Source: Streptomyces sp. NBC_01478 (GTDB taxonomy: Bacteria; Actinomycetota; Actinomycetes; Streptomycetales; Streptomycetaceae). Taken from it: a DNA stretch of 64,000 nt. The notes beneath the pieces are model-generated. The model was given only the letters and a program-made list of their open reading frames with translations, made no database searches and was not told where the DNA came from. Below are positions 45,801 through 52,694 of this stretch, piece after piece. Both the position numbers and the translations under genes were made by a program. The stretch is from NCBI RefSeq assembly GCF_036227225.1, contig NZ_CP109444.1, positions 10,149,501 through 10,213,500 on the forward strand, in the 5' to 3' direction. Position 1 is the first letter of the stretch. Every line of letters starts with the position of its first letter.

Positions 45801-47690
45801 CTGACCACCACCGGCACCGCCGGCTCGGGCACCAGTACCTACGACTACGACTACGCCGGGCGCCTGAAGTCCGCGACCACCGGATCCGGCACCACCGGCT
45901 ACGGCTACGACGGCAACGGCAACCGCACCACCGCCGGAAGCTCCACCGCCACCTTCAACGCCCGCAACGAACTGACCTCCGTCTCCAGCGGCTCCACCAC
46001 CACCAACTACGGCTACACCGCCCGGGGCACCACCGCGAGCGTCACCGCCGGCAGCGCCACGACCACCTACACCTCCGACGCCTTCGACCAGGTGACGGCC
46101 TCCAGCACCGGCCTCGGCTACACCTACGACGGTCTCGGCCGGCTCGCCACCGCCACCTCCGGAAGCCGCACCGCCACCTTCAGCTACGCCGACGCCACCA
46201 ACACCCCGGTCTCCGACGGTGTCCAGAACTTCGGCCGCGACGCGGGCGGCGGCCTCCTCTCCACCTCCGCCGCCGACGGCACCGGCTCCGCCCTGGCCCT
46301 GTCCAACAGCCACGGCGACGTCACCGGCAGCTTTACCGCCACCGGCAGCGCCCTCACCGGCTCCACCGCCTACGACGCCTACGGCAGCCGCACCGCCTCC
46401 AGCGGCACCCAGACCTCCCTCGGCTACCAGGGCGGCTGGACCGACTCCGCCACCGGCCAGGTCAACACCGCGACCCGCTGGTACGACCCCGTCAACGGCG
46501 CCTTCACCAGCGCCGACTCGGCCGCCAACGCGCCCACCCCGGCGGTCAACGCCAACGCCTACGCGTACGCCAACGACGACCCGCTGGACAACATCGACAC
46601 CAGCGGCCACGACGCGTGCACCAGCGACGACATCAAGGCCCAGCAGGAGGCCTATGCGCAGATGCAGGCCTGGCTCAAGGAGTGGCAGGCCGGCCAGATG
46701 GGCCGGATCCTCGAGTGGTCGCAGCAGCAGTGGGCGATCGGGGCGGCGAGAGCCCGCGCCGAGCAAGCCAGGAACGACGCCGACGAGAAGGCCCTGAAGC
46801 AGCAACAGGACGCCTGGGAGCGGCAGTTCAACAAGGACTTCGACGACGCGATGGACCAGGACTATTCGAGTCCGCGCTCGCACTCCCCGTCCACGGACGA
46901 CACCGGCTCGAACCCCGGATCCGGAAACGGCACGAACACCGGATCCAGCACGAACAACGGCCACCTGCACGGCGTGGGCACCGGCGGCGCCCAGTACTAC
47001 GGCTCCTCCTCACACACCACCGCCTGGGTGGTCGGCGGCGCCGTCCTCCTGGGCGCGGCCCTCGTCGCCAGCATCTTCGTCGCCCCCGAGGCCGCCGCCG
47101 CCTCCGCCATCGTCTGGGTCCTCGCGGCCTCCGCCCAGGACGACTGCGGCGCCAACGGCGTCCCCACCCGCCCCAAGAACCAGAACCTCGGCGGAACGAA
47201 CTCCACCCCGATCCTGGGCACCACCCCGGCCGAGGACGCCGCCGCGGCGGCCGGCCACGACGCGACCAGCTCCACGGCGACCGCCGACCAGGACACGACG
47301 ACTCCGCAGACCGCCACCGGCGGTGGCCTCGGCAGCGGTGGCGGCGCCGGAGCCGGCGGAGGGGGCGCAGGGGTAGGTCAGTGCGATGACGACGACGGGT
47401 CGATACCGAGTTCCGCCAGGGTGCCCGATCTCGACGGCCTGACCCAGACCCAGGCCCATGACACCCTCGAGGCCAATGGACTCATACTGAAGTCGATCGC
47501 GAAGAGCGGCGCGTATGCGACGTACCAGGCGGCGGACGGCAGCAATGTCACCATCGAACTGGGCAATGGCCGCGTCGTTCGTCATTCCAAGATCGACATG
47601 GGGCCCGCGGAAAGAAACAGGACACAGCGATGGAATCCTGACGGCACCAAGACGGACTCGCACGACACCGGAGAAAGATTGTGCCCGTGA
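36876..47690 (+). CDS. Giant RHS/YD-repeat protein with LamG domains and variable toxin-like C-terminal tip
   Basis: A 3604-residue secreted protein. There is a signal peptide (about 1-37), then a DNRLRE-type adhesive domain (about 200-370) and beta-sandwich repeats (about 390-600). An RHS N-terminal plug (GDYSTQATDLSLGA) comes next, with four LamG/concanavalin-like domains (about 890-1130, 1180-1410, 1940-2170, 2175-2390) set between long arrays of YD repeats (GYDALGR-like units). The RHS core ends at about 3185-3245 (ARWYDP-like TRWYDPVNG, then YAYANDDPLDN). After it come a charged Gln/Glu helix, a hydrophobic segment (about 3381-3420), a Gly linker, a PASTA-like stretch (VPDLDGLTQTQAHDTLEANG) and a 64-residue basic tip ending HDTGERLCP. 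GTG 36876 has GGGGGG 8 nt upstream and gives a normal signal peptide. Confidence 0.88.
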   Translation: MGRLWRSVRHVPVALRATAFVAVAALIGVQGTQAAQALSRAAATPATPAQQTGTAAGKKHAVPASATKSRSRTSLPNSGPGQVKGAVGAYKVHGAKSDPVNSGSRIHKAPKPVAASAATKHRGFVASTSVEQPGLDTATTTVFKNADGTYTAQIHTHPINYRKTDGTWARITAATATPGTASAASYRAATAASNPTGQGNASSSTYVESGVTQNFHGNGQLYVGKYQSHDYNSFLQFSGFGTQFANDYIVNSTLWLDTEFSGLDTSGTCSAQAVNVFPVSASWDPAKINTYPGPAYGTQVGSASFAAGTDCSNGRQWEGVPLDTKTVMNWAHGWAPNYGLALTAPSTAAAAKEFYADDPYLAIEYTPNGAGASYSEVSYASPWNNQPGWGKVTVQNRGTATWTPTNGYKLSYQLYTVSGTTRTLLTSPVATPAVMPSTVAPNKPVTVTASIPALTAGKTYLICWDMSYNGTLFSTYGVPQTCYSLPVVNNPPVVDTFTPGNNASVFSLTPVLGVTGHDPDNYPGTALSYSFNVYADGSTTALASSGTIATSTWTVPAAKLAWGGTYYWTALVSDGNATSLWSAPDYFTVPSAPQPLVTSHLGVAPYDATVKGVDPQMGDYSTQATDLSLGAMADGTALNIQRTYNSLDPGVFKAFGAGWSSMLDMRATADDDGSGNIVITMADGRQKRFGANGDGTYSPPAGDYAVLSAPPAAYGTSGFMLTEKSGMRYIFTESATDPVTGQTYWGLTEYGNRNGHGLDITWKPVTLTLPDGSTLKVSEPVQAGYSVDQDNGFNDGASNSLPDQTVLIELTWDVQQITATDGTLKNVPRVRAVTDRTVAGVTHPWTYGYNATDELTSVCPPATGTTTSTACTQYTYTSGGTSGSHFVSMVQDSNPTDYWRLGDAAGSTTAADSVVVNQHTTDATAANVTFGQAGPLAGTPATAASFNGTSSYLALPDNLPANSSNLAVGMWFRTTQAGGTLFSYQSGKPGTSVTSGYVPSMYVGTDGKLHAEFWNGHAAPMASPNAVNDGKWHYAVLSGARTDQALYLDGAKVATLTGTTTISFGAWPYTTVGAGELTGSWPASPTGNALGWFNGQIQDVSFLQHPLGLPAVQQEYASGTLAAAELTGTTLPSGKTALTVSYDALADRASSVTDADGGTYRLADPVTTGGNDSYYGVVRGTRPAYDYPMTESAGLTAVNQYGIDKPAGSADGIYNDVMLGEPGIFGPGGDSAAGFNGASSYLNLPAGALDDTTGDASVALWFNTKQAGGVLLSYQNGQTGSVPTSYTPALYIGTDGLLRGQFWDGTTSPIASKAAVNDGNWHLVVLTATGTTQTLSLDGQTQATRTGKTIAGQAATWGETNVTVGAGYIAGSWPKPPTNVQGWFNGEIGQVGIYQTDLDLTGVESAVGLYRAKGSATTLMPTTTLTVTDPAQHTETFAYDPANGDRTTSVTDAAGGKTTYAYDSLGFQDASTDPDGHTVTRKHDAYGNVLTTTTCRQANSCQTSYFSYHTDAADPMDPLNGKVLYAADARSGATGTTNPAYRTAYTYTPFGALASVTTPPTADYPNGRTVRYRYYANGEKSTNRLGIVYTEPFGMLASVTDPKGQVTRYHYCDSIAAGRLCSQTDPSGQTTYYSIDVFGRVTTQAVGSDTYPVTFNSVTGALVGGVQTKYTYDALDRVLTATDQSTTDAVTSIVHTPKTTYSYDADGDLTGRSTADTTGHDTTRATGYGYDDHDRVTTVTDPANLVTHYTYDAFGRTATETDPGGNTYRYDHSATGQLLTTTLTGFTGDPTAPSDAQDLVTESRAYDPAGRPASVTDSMGRTTSYSYFDDDRLQSETVASGTSSAVTDKAYDYDAAGNLTWECDVWSGTSCTRQTQYTVDAADRTTRTAVDPAGVDRVTVNTFDPDDNVLSQLLSGDGRTRQVGYSYDTIGNPTSQSVRTDNTGATGYWPLDDGNASAADSSGSGFTGTPNTGVTWGPSGGNYAQFNGTTGAVLTSGTPVVDTTQDFTVSAWAYLNATSTTKDYTVVSQQGAQNSAFQIEYNHTTKTWGFVRPSDDTATATSYNATATTAATAGTWTHLVGEYNAALGWMTFWVNGVQVSGICSTCGSTGQVTDSTPVASTTGVAIGRGKAAGAAVNFFPGRIRDVQMYQRDLGDNEIRQLYTSATTTGESPASLGAAGWWKLDDGESPTAADHSGTGNVGTLNAGTTWSSDNGGSAVFAGAGQITTAGQVADTSKSFSVGAWAKITSTPSGTWQTVIAQQGSKAAGFSLDYNPTAGRWAFDRATTDVAAPTLAGATSTAAPTLNTWTHLLGTYDAGTGKMTLYVNGVAQGTATDTTPIASTGPLVIGRGWTAGAAAQYFTGSVDKAQVYNRALTATEAAALYSSGGTAGSAPVTTTWSYDQRGLPKTETDPRGNATGATAAAYTTTFTYDEAGQLTSTASPPVATETGGGTPQQTVAVTSTGYNTFGDQAETDDPDGRIVTTTYDADSRVAAVSQPGYTAPDTGATVTPTTSYTYDALGDVLTKTDPLHNQSSYVYDQLGDMVRQTLPGGRVTHTGYDTDGEPLNTTDPTGARMEATYDALGRQTTSTQVERTPTAAAYTTTYGYDGLGDVTSVEDPLHNKAVMTYDPLGEQLTTKDPLGNVTGYAYDATGALTTTTAADSTRTTQAYDLAGRPTSTTKLDASGTALSTTSYGYDAAGNQTSATDARQHTTTVAYDALNRMVSQSQPADATTTVKTSFGYDAAGARTRYTDADNNITTYTFNSLGLPETSVQPGVTGLTSAADRTTTTGYDADGRAHTVTRPGGVVLTYGYDANGELTSQAGTGAEAATAARAYGYDAAGRPDSVSAPGGTDTFTYDDRGLIVGMTGPSGTASYTYDENGQIASRTDKAGTAAFGYDADQRVTSETDPLTGVTGTIAYNQVDQVKSITYGTGGATRAYDYTPLHQLKSDVLSSPSGTTEASSAYTYNADGQTATLTTTGTAGSGTSTYDYDYAGRLKSATTGSGTTGYGYDGNGNRTTAGSSTATFNARNELTSVSSGSTTTNYGYTARGTTASVTAGSATTTYTSDAFDQVTASSTGLGYTYDGLGRLATATSGSRTATFSYADATNTPVSDGVQNFGRDAGGGLLSTSAADGTGSALALSNSHGDVTGSFTATGSALTGSTAYDAYGSRTASSGTQTSLGYQGGWTDSATGQVNTATRWYDPVNGAFTSADSAANAPTPAVNANAYAYANDDPLDNIDTSGHDACTSDDIKAQQEAYAQMQAWLKEWQAGQMGRILEWSQQQWAIGAARARAEQARNDADEKALKQQQDAWERQFNKDFDDAMDQDYSSPRSHSPSTDDTGSNPGSGNGTNTGSSTNNGHLHGVGTGGAQYYGSSSHTTAWVVGGAVLLGAALVASIFVAPEAAAASAIVWVLAASAQDDCGANGVPTRPKNQNLGGTNSTPILGTTPAEDAAAAAGHDATSSTATADQDTTTPQTATGGGLGSGGGAGAGGGGAGVGQCDDDDGSIPSSARVPDLDGLTQTQAHDTLEANGLILKSIAKSGAYATYQAADGSNVTIELGNGRVVRHSKIDMGPAERNRTQRWNPDGTKTDSHDTGERLCP

Positions 47691-48091
47691 GCGGCAAGTT
47701 GCAGGCGAAATGCCTGAAGGCGCAGGAGATCCTTTCGGAATACGAGGGAAGCTTCATCGAAAGGATCTCCAGCTCCGCGGTGGGTGACCGCAGCACCTTC
47801 GACATCTTGCTGATCCGCAGCGGTGTCTTCGGAGAACTGACCATTTCGCTGGAGGGTGTTCGCTATCTGTCGGTCGCGAATTCCGTCTCGGTCGACAGCG
47901 CGTTCTTCGACCGACTGACGGTGGTTCATCTCCCGGCCTCGGGAAGCCCGTGGCCGGAAGAGGCCGAGGGGTTCGTGACGCGCTTCGAGAACCTTCCGGA
48001 ACTTGTCTGGGTGCGTCTGGTCGGGCCGGTGGAAATCGATGTGGTCGGGTCGATGCTGACCGTCTCTTCCGCCGTCGACCTGAATTCCTAG
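47681..48091 (+). CDS. Putative immunity protein for the RHS tip
   Basis: A 136-residue cytoplasmic protein without signal or membrane segment, acidic overall. GTG 47681 has GGAG 7 nt upstream and lies inside the 3' end of the RHS gene (10-nt overlap); GTG 47687 is a second option. An unrecognised small gene overlapping the end of a polymorphic RHS gene is the normal place for the cognate immunity gene. Base composition is visibly less GC-rich than the RHS body and resembles the tip, as if the two moved together. No known immunity family was recognised. Confidence 0.65.
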   Translation: MPVSGKLQAKCLKAQEILSEYEGSFIERISSSAVGDRSTFDILLIRSGVFGELTISLEGVRYLSVANSVSVDSAFFDRLTVVHLPASGSPWPEEAEGFVTRFENLPELVWVRLVGPVEIDVVGSMLTVSSAVDLNS

Positions 48092-48141
48092 CGACCCGAC
48101 CCGACCCGACCCGACCCGACCCGACCCGACCCGACCCGACC
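48092..48141. repeat. Pentanucleotide microsatellite, ten CGACC units
   Basis: Ten uninterrupted copies of CGACC begin directly after the TAG stop of the putative immunity gene and fill 50 of the 67 nt before the stop of the convergent glycosyltransferase gene. The length of 50 nt is unusual in an actinomycete chromosome and is expected to be slippage-prone. Confidence 0.98.
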
Positions 48142-48158
48142 CCGCCCTCGCTGTCCCG

Positions 48159-49832
48159 CTACCCCACCATCCGCCCCTCCGCCCACCGCGCCCCGGCGCG
48201 AACGCTGCGGCGCGCGCCCGGCGGCAGCCGGCGCAGCACCTCGCGGACGCCGTGCCGGAGGCGGTGGTCGGCGGTGGTGCGCAGCAGGAGCCGGCGGGTG
48301 GTGCCGATCCGGCCGGGGGTGCCGACGGTGAGCCGGAGCTGGCCGCCGGGCCCGGCCCAGGTGGGGGAGACGAGCCGCGGTGGCGTGCCGGCGGCGACGG
48401 TGCCGAGGAGGACGCGGGTGCCGCCCGGCGCGGTGGCCAGCCGGGGGCGGCGGCCGACGCCCAACAACTGCGCGCTGGCCCAGACTTGATAGGTGCCGGG
48501 GTCCATGGGCGCGTCGCCGGAGAGGGTCAGCGGGTCGATGACCGTCTCACCGGCGACCACGACCCGGTGCCGGCCGCCGCCGAGCGGCTCCAGCGCCGGG
48601 GTCAACTCCCCGTCCGGGTACCACCAGTGGTTGTCGGCGGTGTCGTGCACGACGAGTTCCCCGTACGCGTACGAGAAGGGGTCCGGGACCTCCCAGTTCT
48701 CCGCTCCCCTTATGCCGTCCAGGAGTTCGGGGTCGAGCAGCATCCGTCCACCGCGCTCCACGACGGTCAGCGGCTCGCCGTCGGCCCGGACCATGCCGAC
48801 CCGGCTCCGGATCACCAGCCTGCCGTTGCGCCAGCGCATGTCGTCCACCTCGACGCGCGCCTTGATCCGCTCGGTGCGGCGGGCGAGTTCGACCAGGGAG
48901 TCCAGCCGCCCCTGCACGAGCAGCTCAGCCCGCAGCCGGCTGATCGCCGGAAGCCCTTCACGCACCCCCGGCGGATAACTCGTCATCGCCATCCTGCGGA
49001 CGGTGGTGAAGTACTCCTCCAGATCCTTCCCGGTACGCCGCAGCACCCGCGGCTCGCTCACCGGCCGCAGCAGCTCCACCCGGTACGAACGGCGCAGCAG
49101 CCGGTCCTGGAGATCGCCCGGCGGAGTGCCCTCCTTGATCGCCTCCACCACATTGCCGAGGTGGCCGTAGTAGTCGTCGGCGGTGATCCGGCGACTGCTG
49201 TTGTTGCCGCCGTCCTCCCGCCGATTCCAGCGATAGCAGGGGTAGTTGCCGAGTATCGACACCGTCCTGGCCCGCACGTAGGTGCGCGCCATGAACAACT
49301 GGTCCTCCAGCCTGACCCGCCCCTCCGGGAAACGGATCCCGTGCTCCCGCAGGAACTCCCGGCGGAACATCTTGTGCGGCGTCAGACTCTCGAAGAGCGG
49401 CGCGTCGGCGGCGGTGCACCGCTCGACCGTCCGCTTGAACACATTGCTGGGCCCCTGCATCGTCCCGTGCACCTTGCCCAGCACGATGTCCGACCCGTTG
49501 CGCTCCGCCAGGGCGTACAGCCGCTCCAGCGCCTCGTACGACAACTCGTCGTCCTGGTCGACGAATTGGACGTATTTCCCCTTGGCCCGGTCCACCCCCA
49601 CGTTCCGCGGTTTGCCCGGCCAGCCGGAGTTCTCCTGCCGGAAGACCCGGACATGCGCGTGCGTCTCGGCCAGCCGCCCGAGACGCTCGGCCGAGTCGTC
49701 CGTCGATCCGTCGTCGACGTACACGACCTCGTACGCGTCGGCCCCCAGGCTCTGGTTGACGAGCGACGGCGCGCAACGGTCAATGTAGGAACCGGCGTTG
49801 TACACGGGTACGACAACGCTCACCTTGATCAA
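48159..49832 (-). CDS. Family 2 glycosyltransferase with C-terminal extension
   Basis: A 557-residue protein. The N-terminal GT-A domain (about 1-220) has VSVVVPVYNAG, a DDGSTDDS nucleotide-binding motif and FVDQDDEL (DxD-type). The RLEDQLFMARTYV segment is typical of teichoic-acid or capsule transferases. About 330 residues follow: a helical part, then a beta-rich part (RLVIRSRVGMVRADGEP, then RHRVVVAGETVIDPL) seen with TagF/TagB-like polymer enzymes. TTG 49832 follows a G7 stretch; GTG 49823 is the alternative. It probably builds an anionic or capsular wall polymer. It is monocistronic. Confidence 0.83.
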   Translation of the reverse strand: MIKVSVVVPVYNAGSYIDRCAPSLVNQSLGADAYEVVYVDDGSTDDSAERLGRLAETHAHVRVFRQENSGWPGKPRNVGVDRAKGKYVQFVDQDDELSYEALERLYALAERNGSDIVLGKVHGTMQGPSNVFKRTVERCTAADAPLFESLTPHKMFRREFLREHGIRFPEGRVRLEDQLFMARTYVRARTVSILGNYPCYRWNRREDGGNNSSRRITADDYYGHLGNVVEAIKEGTPPGDLQDRLLRRSYRVELLRPVSEPRVLRRTGKDLEEYFTTVRRMAMTSYPPGVREGLPAISRLRAELLVQGRLDSLVELARRTERIKARVEVDDMRWRNGRLVIRSRVGMVRADGEPLTVVERGGRMLLDPELLDGIRGAENWEVPDPFSYAYGELVVHDTADNHWWYPDGELTPALEPLGGGRHRVVVAGETVIDPLTLSGDAPMDPGTYQVWASAQLLGVGRRPRLATAPGGTRVLLGTVAAGTPPRLVSPTWAGPGGQLRLTVGTPGRIGTTRRLLLRTTADHRLRHGVREVLRRLPPGARRSVRAGARWAEGRMVG

Positions 49833-49955
49833 AACATCCCCCCCGGGACAAGTGTTGTTGCCCTTCGAGACACTTGTTGTTGGGGATAAGTTGTACGGCC
49901 CTTGGCACGTACCTTAAGAAATGTGCGAGGCCCCGGACGGGCGACGACCGACGGG

Positions 49956-50957
49956 CTACGCGGACTCCCTGATCACCAGCTCCGTCGGCAGGATGAGAGG
50001 CGTCGGCTCCTCGCCGGCCAGCACGCGCACCAGCATCCGGGTCATCTCGCTGCCGAGGGCCACGATGGGCTGACGGATCGTCGTCAGGGCGGGCCGGGTG
50101 TGCCGGGCGGTGAGGATGTCGTTGAAGCCGACGACCGCGACGTCCTCGGGGACGGCCCGGCCGCGCTCGCGCAGGACCTGGAGGGCGCCCGCGGCCATGG
50201 CGTCCGAGGCGACGAACACCGCGTCCAGGTCCGGGTGTTCGTCGAGCAGGCGGGCGGTCGCGACGGCACCGCCCACCTCGCTGAAGTCGGCGTGCGCCAC
50301 CCGGTGGTCGTCGAGGCCGGCCAGGGCGACCGCCTCGCGGAAGCCCAGGTAGCGGGAGACGCCCGCGTGCATGTCGAGCGGTCCGGTGACGGTGGCGATG
50401 GCGCGGCGGCCCTTCGAGATCAGGTACTCCACGGCCTCGCGGGCCCCACCCCGGTTGTCGGCGTCCACGTACCAGCGCGGGGCCCGCTCCAGGGAGCGGC
50501 CTCCGTGCACGACGGGGACGTTCCCCGCCTCGGCCACCTTCGCCAGCGGATCGTGATCCCGCAGGGCCAGCAGCATGACGCCGTCCGCACCCCGGGACTG
50601 AAGGATGCGGGTGAGCCGGTCCCGGCCCCGCTCGCCCGCGGCCAGGATCAGCAGCAGCTCCAGGTCGGTCTCCTCCATGACCGCGTTGACACCGGTGATG
50701 ACCTCGGCGAAGAAGAGGTTGGCGAACAGCGCCGGATCATCGCTGGAGATCGCCAGCACCACCGCACCGCGCCGCTGCGAGGCGAGCGAACGGGCCGCCA
50801 CGTTGGGCACATAGCCCAGCTCCGCCACGGCACTCTCCACCGCCTGACGCGCCTTCTGGCTGACGTGCCGGCGGTTGTTGATCACACGCGAGACGGTTCC
50901 GACGGAGACCCCGGCGCGCAGCGCCACCTCGTCGAGCGTCGGCGGCCGTGTGGTCAT
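49956..50957 (-). CDS. LacI family regulator of the beta-glucosidase/cellulase locus
   Basis: A 333-residue LacI regulator. The helix-turn-helix TLDEVALRAGVSVGTVSRVIN is at residues 7-27, the hinge helix at about 52-60 and the sugar-binding domain follows. It lies directly downstream of the GH1 gene and resembles CebR in position, but the two nearby palindromes read AAGCGCTT rather than the GAGCGCTC core known for CebR. A site at 51010-51023 lies 53-66 nt upstream of its start, which suggests autorepression. Confidence 0.9.
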   Translation of the reverse strand: MTTRPPTLDEVALRAGVSVGTVSRVINNRRHVSQKARQAVESAVAELGYVPNVAARSLASQRRGAVVLAISSDDPALFANLFFAEVITGVNAVMEETDLELLLILAAGERGRDRLTRILQSRGADGVMLLALRDHDPLAKVAEAGNVPVVHGGRSLERAPRWYVDADNRGGAREAVEYLISKGRRAIATVTGPLDMHAGVSRYLGFREAVALAGLDDHRVAHADFSEVGGAVATARLLDEHPDLDAVFVASDAMAAGALQVLRERGRAVPEDVAVVGFNDILTARHTRPALTTIRQPIVALGSEMTRMLVRVLAGEEPTPLILPTELVIRESA

Positions 50958-51009
50958 GCGGGGCGGCTCCCGTTCGTACGGAGTGCGGATGGGGTGGGCA
51001 GTAGCAGCA

Positions 51010-51023
51010 CTGTAAGCGCTGAC
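51010..51023. promoter_or_regulatory. LacI-type operator upstream of the regulator gene
   Basis: CTGTAAGCGCTGAC has the central AGCGCT palindrome. Read on the minus strand it gives AGCGCTTACAG, identical over 11 bases to the site at 52515-52530. It lies between the GH1 stop and the regulator start. Confidence 0.6.
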
Positions 51024-51027
51024 GGCG

Positions 51028-52368
51028 TCACGGGCCGCCGCGCCGGACGACCTCGGCGTACCAGTGGGCGCTGTCCTTCGGGGTACGGCGCTGGGTCGCG
51101 TAGTCGACGTGCACGATGCCGAAGCGGGGCCCGTAGCCGAAGGACCACTCGAAGTTGTCGAGGAGCGACCAGACGAAGTAGCCCTTGAGCGGCACACCGT
51201 GGCCGATCGCCTGTGCGCAGGAACGGAGATGGCCGTCCAGGTAGGCGATCCGGTCCGCGTCGTGCACCCCGTCGTGCTCCACCACGTCGTCGAAGGCGGC
51301 TCCGTTCTCCGTGATGTACAGGGGTACGGCCGGGTACTCGTCCTTCAGCCGCAGGAGGAGGTCCAGGAGTCCCCGCTCGTCGATCTCCCAGCCCATCGCC
51401 GTCCGCGGCCGGCCGCCGTCGGCGACACGGACCAATGGCGAGCCCACATAGGCGGATTGGACCGGTGTCGTACTGCCCGCGACCAGCATCGGCGCGTAGT
51501 AGTTGATGCCCAGGTGGTCCAGTGGAGCCCCGATCCGCTTCAGGTCGCCGTCGTGGACGTGGCAGCCGGTGACCTCATGCAGGTCGGTGAGCACGTCGAC
51601 GGGGTAGCCGCCGCGCAGCAGCGGGTCGAGGAAGAGGCGGTTCTGCATGCCGTCGATGCGGCGGGCCGCGTCCACGTCGGCGGCCTCGGTGCCGAGCGGG
51701 GTCACATGGGTGAGGTTGAGGGTGATGCCGACGCGGGAGTCGCCGTCCCGAATCGCCTCCGCGGCCAGACCGTGGCCGAGCAGCAGATGGTGCGCGGCGC
51801 GTACGGCGGCGGAGGGTTCCCGGCGGCCGGGAGCGTGGCGGCCCGTGGCGTAGCCGAGGAAGGCCGAACACCACGGCTCGTTGAGCGTGGTCCAGTGGGC
51901 GACGCGGTCGCCCAGCGCCCCGTGCGCGAGGGCGGCGTACTCGGCGAACCGCTCGGCCGTGTCCCGCACCGGCCAGCCGCCGGCGTCCTCCAGCGGCTGG
52001 GGCAGGTCCCAGTGGTAGAGGGTGGGCCAGGGCTGGATGCCGTGGTCCAGGAGGGTGTCCGTGAGCCGGCGGTAGAAGTCCAGGCCGCGCTGGTTCGCCG
52101 GGCCGGAACCGGCGGGCTGGATCCGGGGCCAGGCGAGGGAGAACCGGTAGGCACGCAGGCCGAGTTGGGCCATCAGTGCGATGTCCCCGGGGAAGCGGTG
52201 GTAGTGGTCGGCCGCGACGGCTCCGGTGTCACCGCCCCGGACGGCGCCCGGGGTGGCCGCGAAGGTGTCCCAGATGGAGGGACCCCGGCCGTCCTCCGCG
52301 ACCGCGCCCTCGATCTGATAGCTCGATGTGGCGGCACCCCACAGGAAGCCGGGATCGAACGTGCTCAC
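51028..52368 (-). CDS. GH1 beta-glucosidase
   Basis: A 446-residue cytoplasmic family 1 glycoside hydrolase. The opening [15 protein letters not shown] is diagnostic, the acid/base Glu is in TLNEP (about 165) and the nucleophile Glu in ITENG (about 355). It would split cellobiose or short cello-oligosaccharides taken up after cellulase action. GTG 52368 has GGAGG 9 nt upstream. No signal peptide. It diverges from the GH9 gene and is followed by the LacI gene. Confidence 0.93.
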   Translation of the reverse strand: MSTFDPGFLWGAATSSYQIEGAVAEDGRGPSIWDTFAATPGAVRGGDTGAVAADHYHRFPGDIALMAQLGLRAYRFSLAWPRIQPAGSGPANQRGLDFYRRLTDTLLDHGIQPWPTLYHWDLPQPLEDAGGWPVRDTAERFAEYAALAHGALGDRVAHWTTLNEPWCSAFLGYATGRHAPGRREPSAAVRAAHHLLLGHGLAAEAIRDGDSRVGITLNLTHVTPLGTEAADVDAARRIDGMQNRLFLDPLLRGGYPVDVLTDLHEVTGCHVHDGDLKRIGAPLDHLGINYYAPMLVAGSTTPVQSAYVGSPLVRVADGGRPRTAMGWEIDERGLLDLLLRLKDEYPAVPLYITENGAAFDDVVEHDGVHDADRIAYLDGHLRSCAQAIGHGVPLKGYFVWSLLDNFEWSFGYGPRFGIVHVDYATQRRTPKDSAHWYAEVVRRGGP

Positions 52369-52514
52369 TGAGTTGAACCTCCGTCTGCGGAAAATCCGAG
52401 AGCGATAACAATCGGAGTGTCCTCGTCCTCGACGTACATATGGCTGCTGACCTGGGGTGAAGCTGGGTTGACGCCACAGCTGGGCCGGTTCCTGCGCGGA
52501 TGCATCCAGCAGAA

Positions 52515-52530
52515 CTGGAAGCGCTTACAG
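52515..52530. promoter_or_regulatory. LacI-type operator between GH1 and GH9 genes
   Basis: CTGGAAGCGCTTACAG is palindromic at 14 of 16 positions. It sits in the 326-nt divergent region, 147 nt from the GH1 start and 165 nt from the GH9 start, so it can control both directions. Confidence 0.65.
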
Positions 52531-52694
52531 TCGCAGACTAGGAGCAGCACGTTCAGTCTGTGAAGGGTCCGGACGCAGAAAAGGCTCCTCAAGGACTGCC
52601 GTGCGTGAAGTCTTGACAGCCTCGCCGCCCCCACCCACCATCTGGCACTGACGCCGCACCGAGCCGGGAACCCTGTCACCGAGAAGGGCCCGGA

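Noticed and set aside
52388..52398. CGGA-AAA-TCCG as a regulatory palindrome
   Set aside because: Arms are only 4 bp and no partner copy exists nearby.
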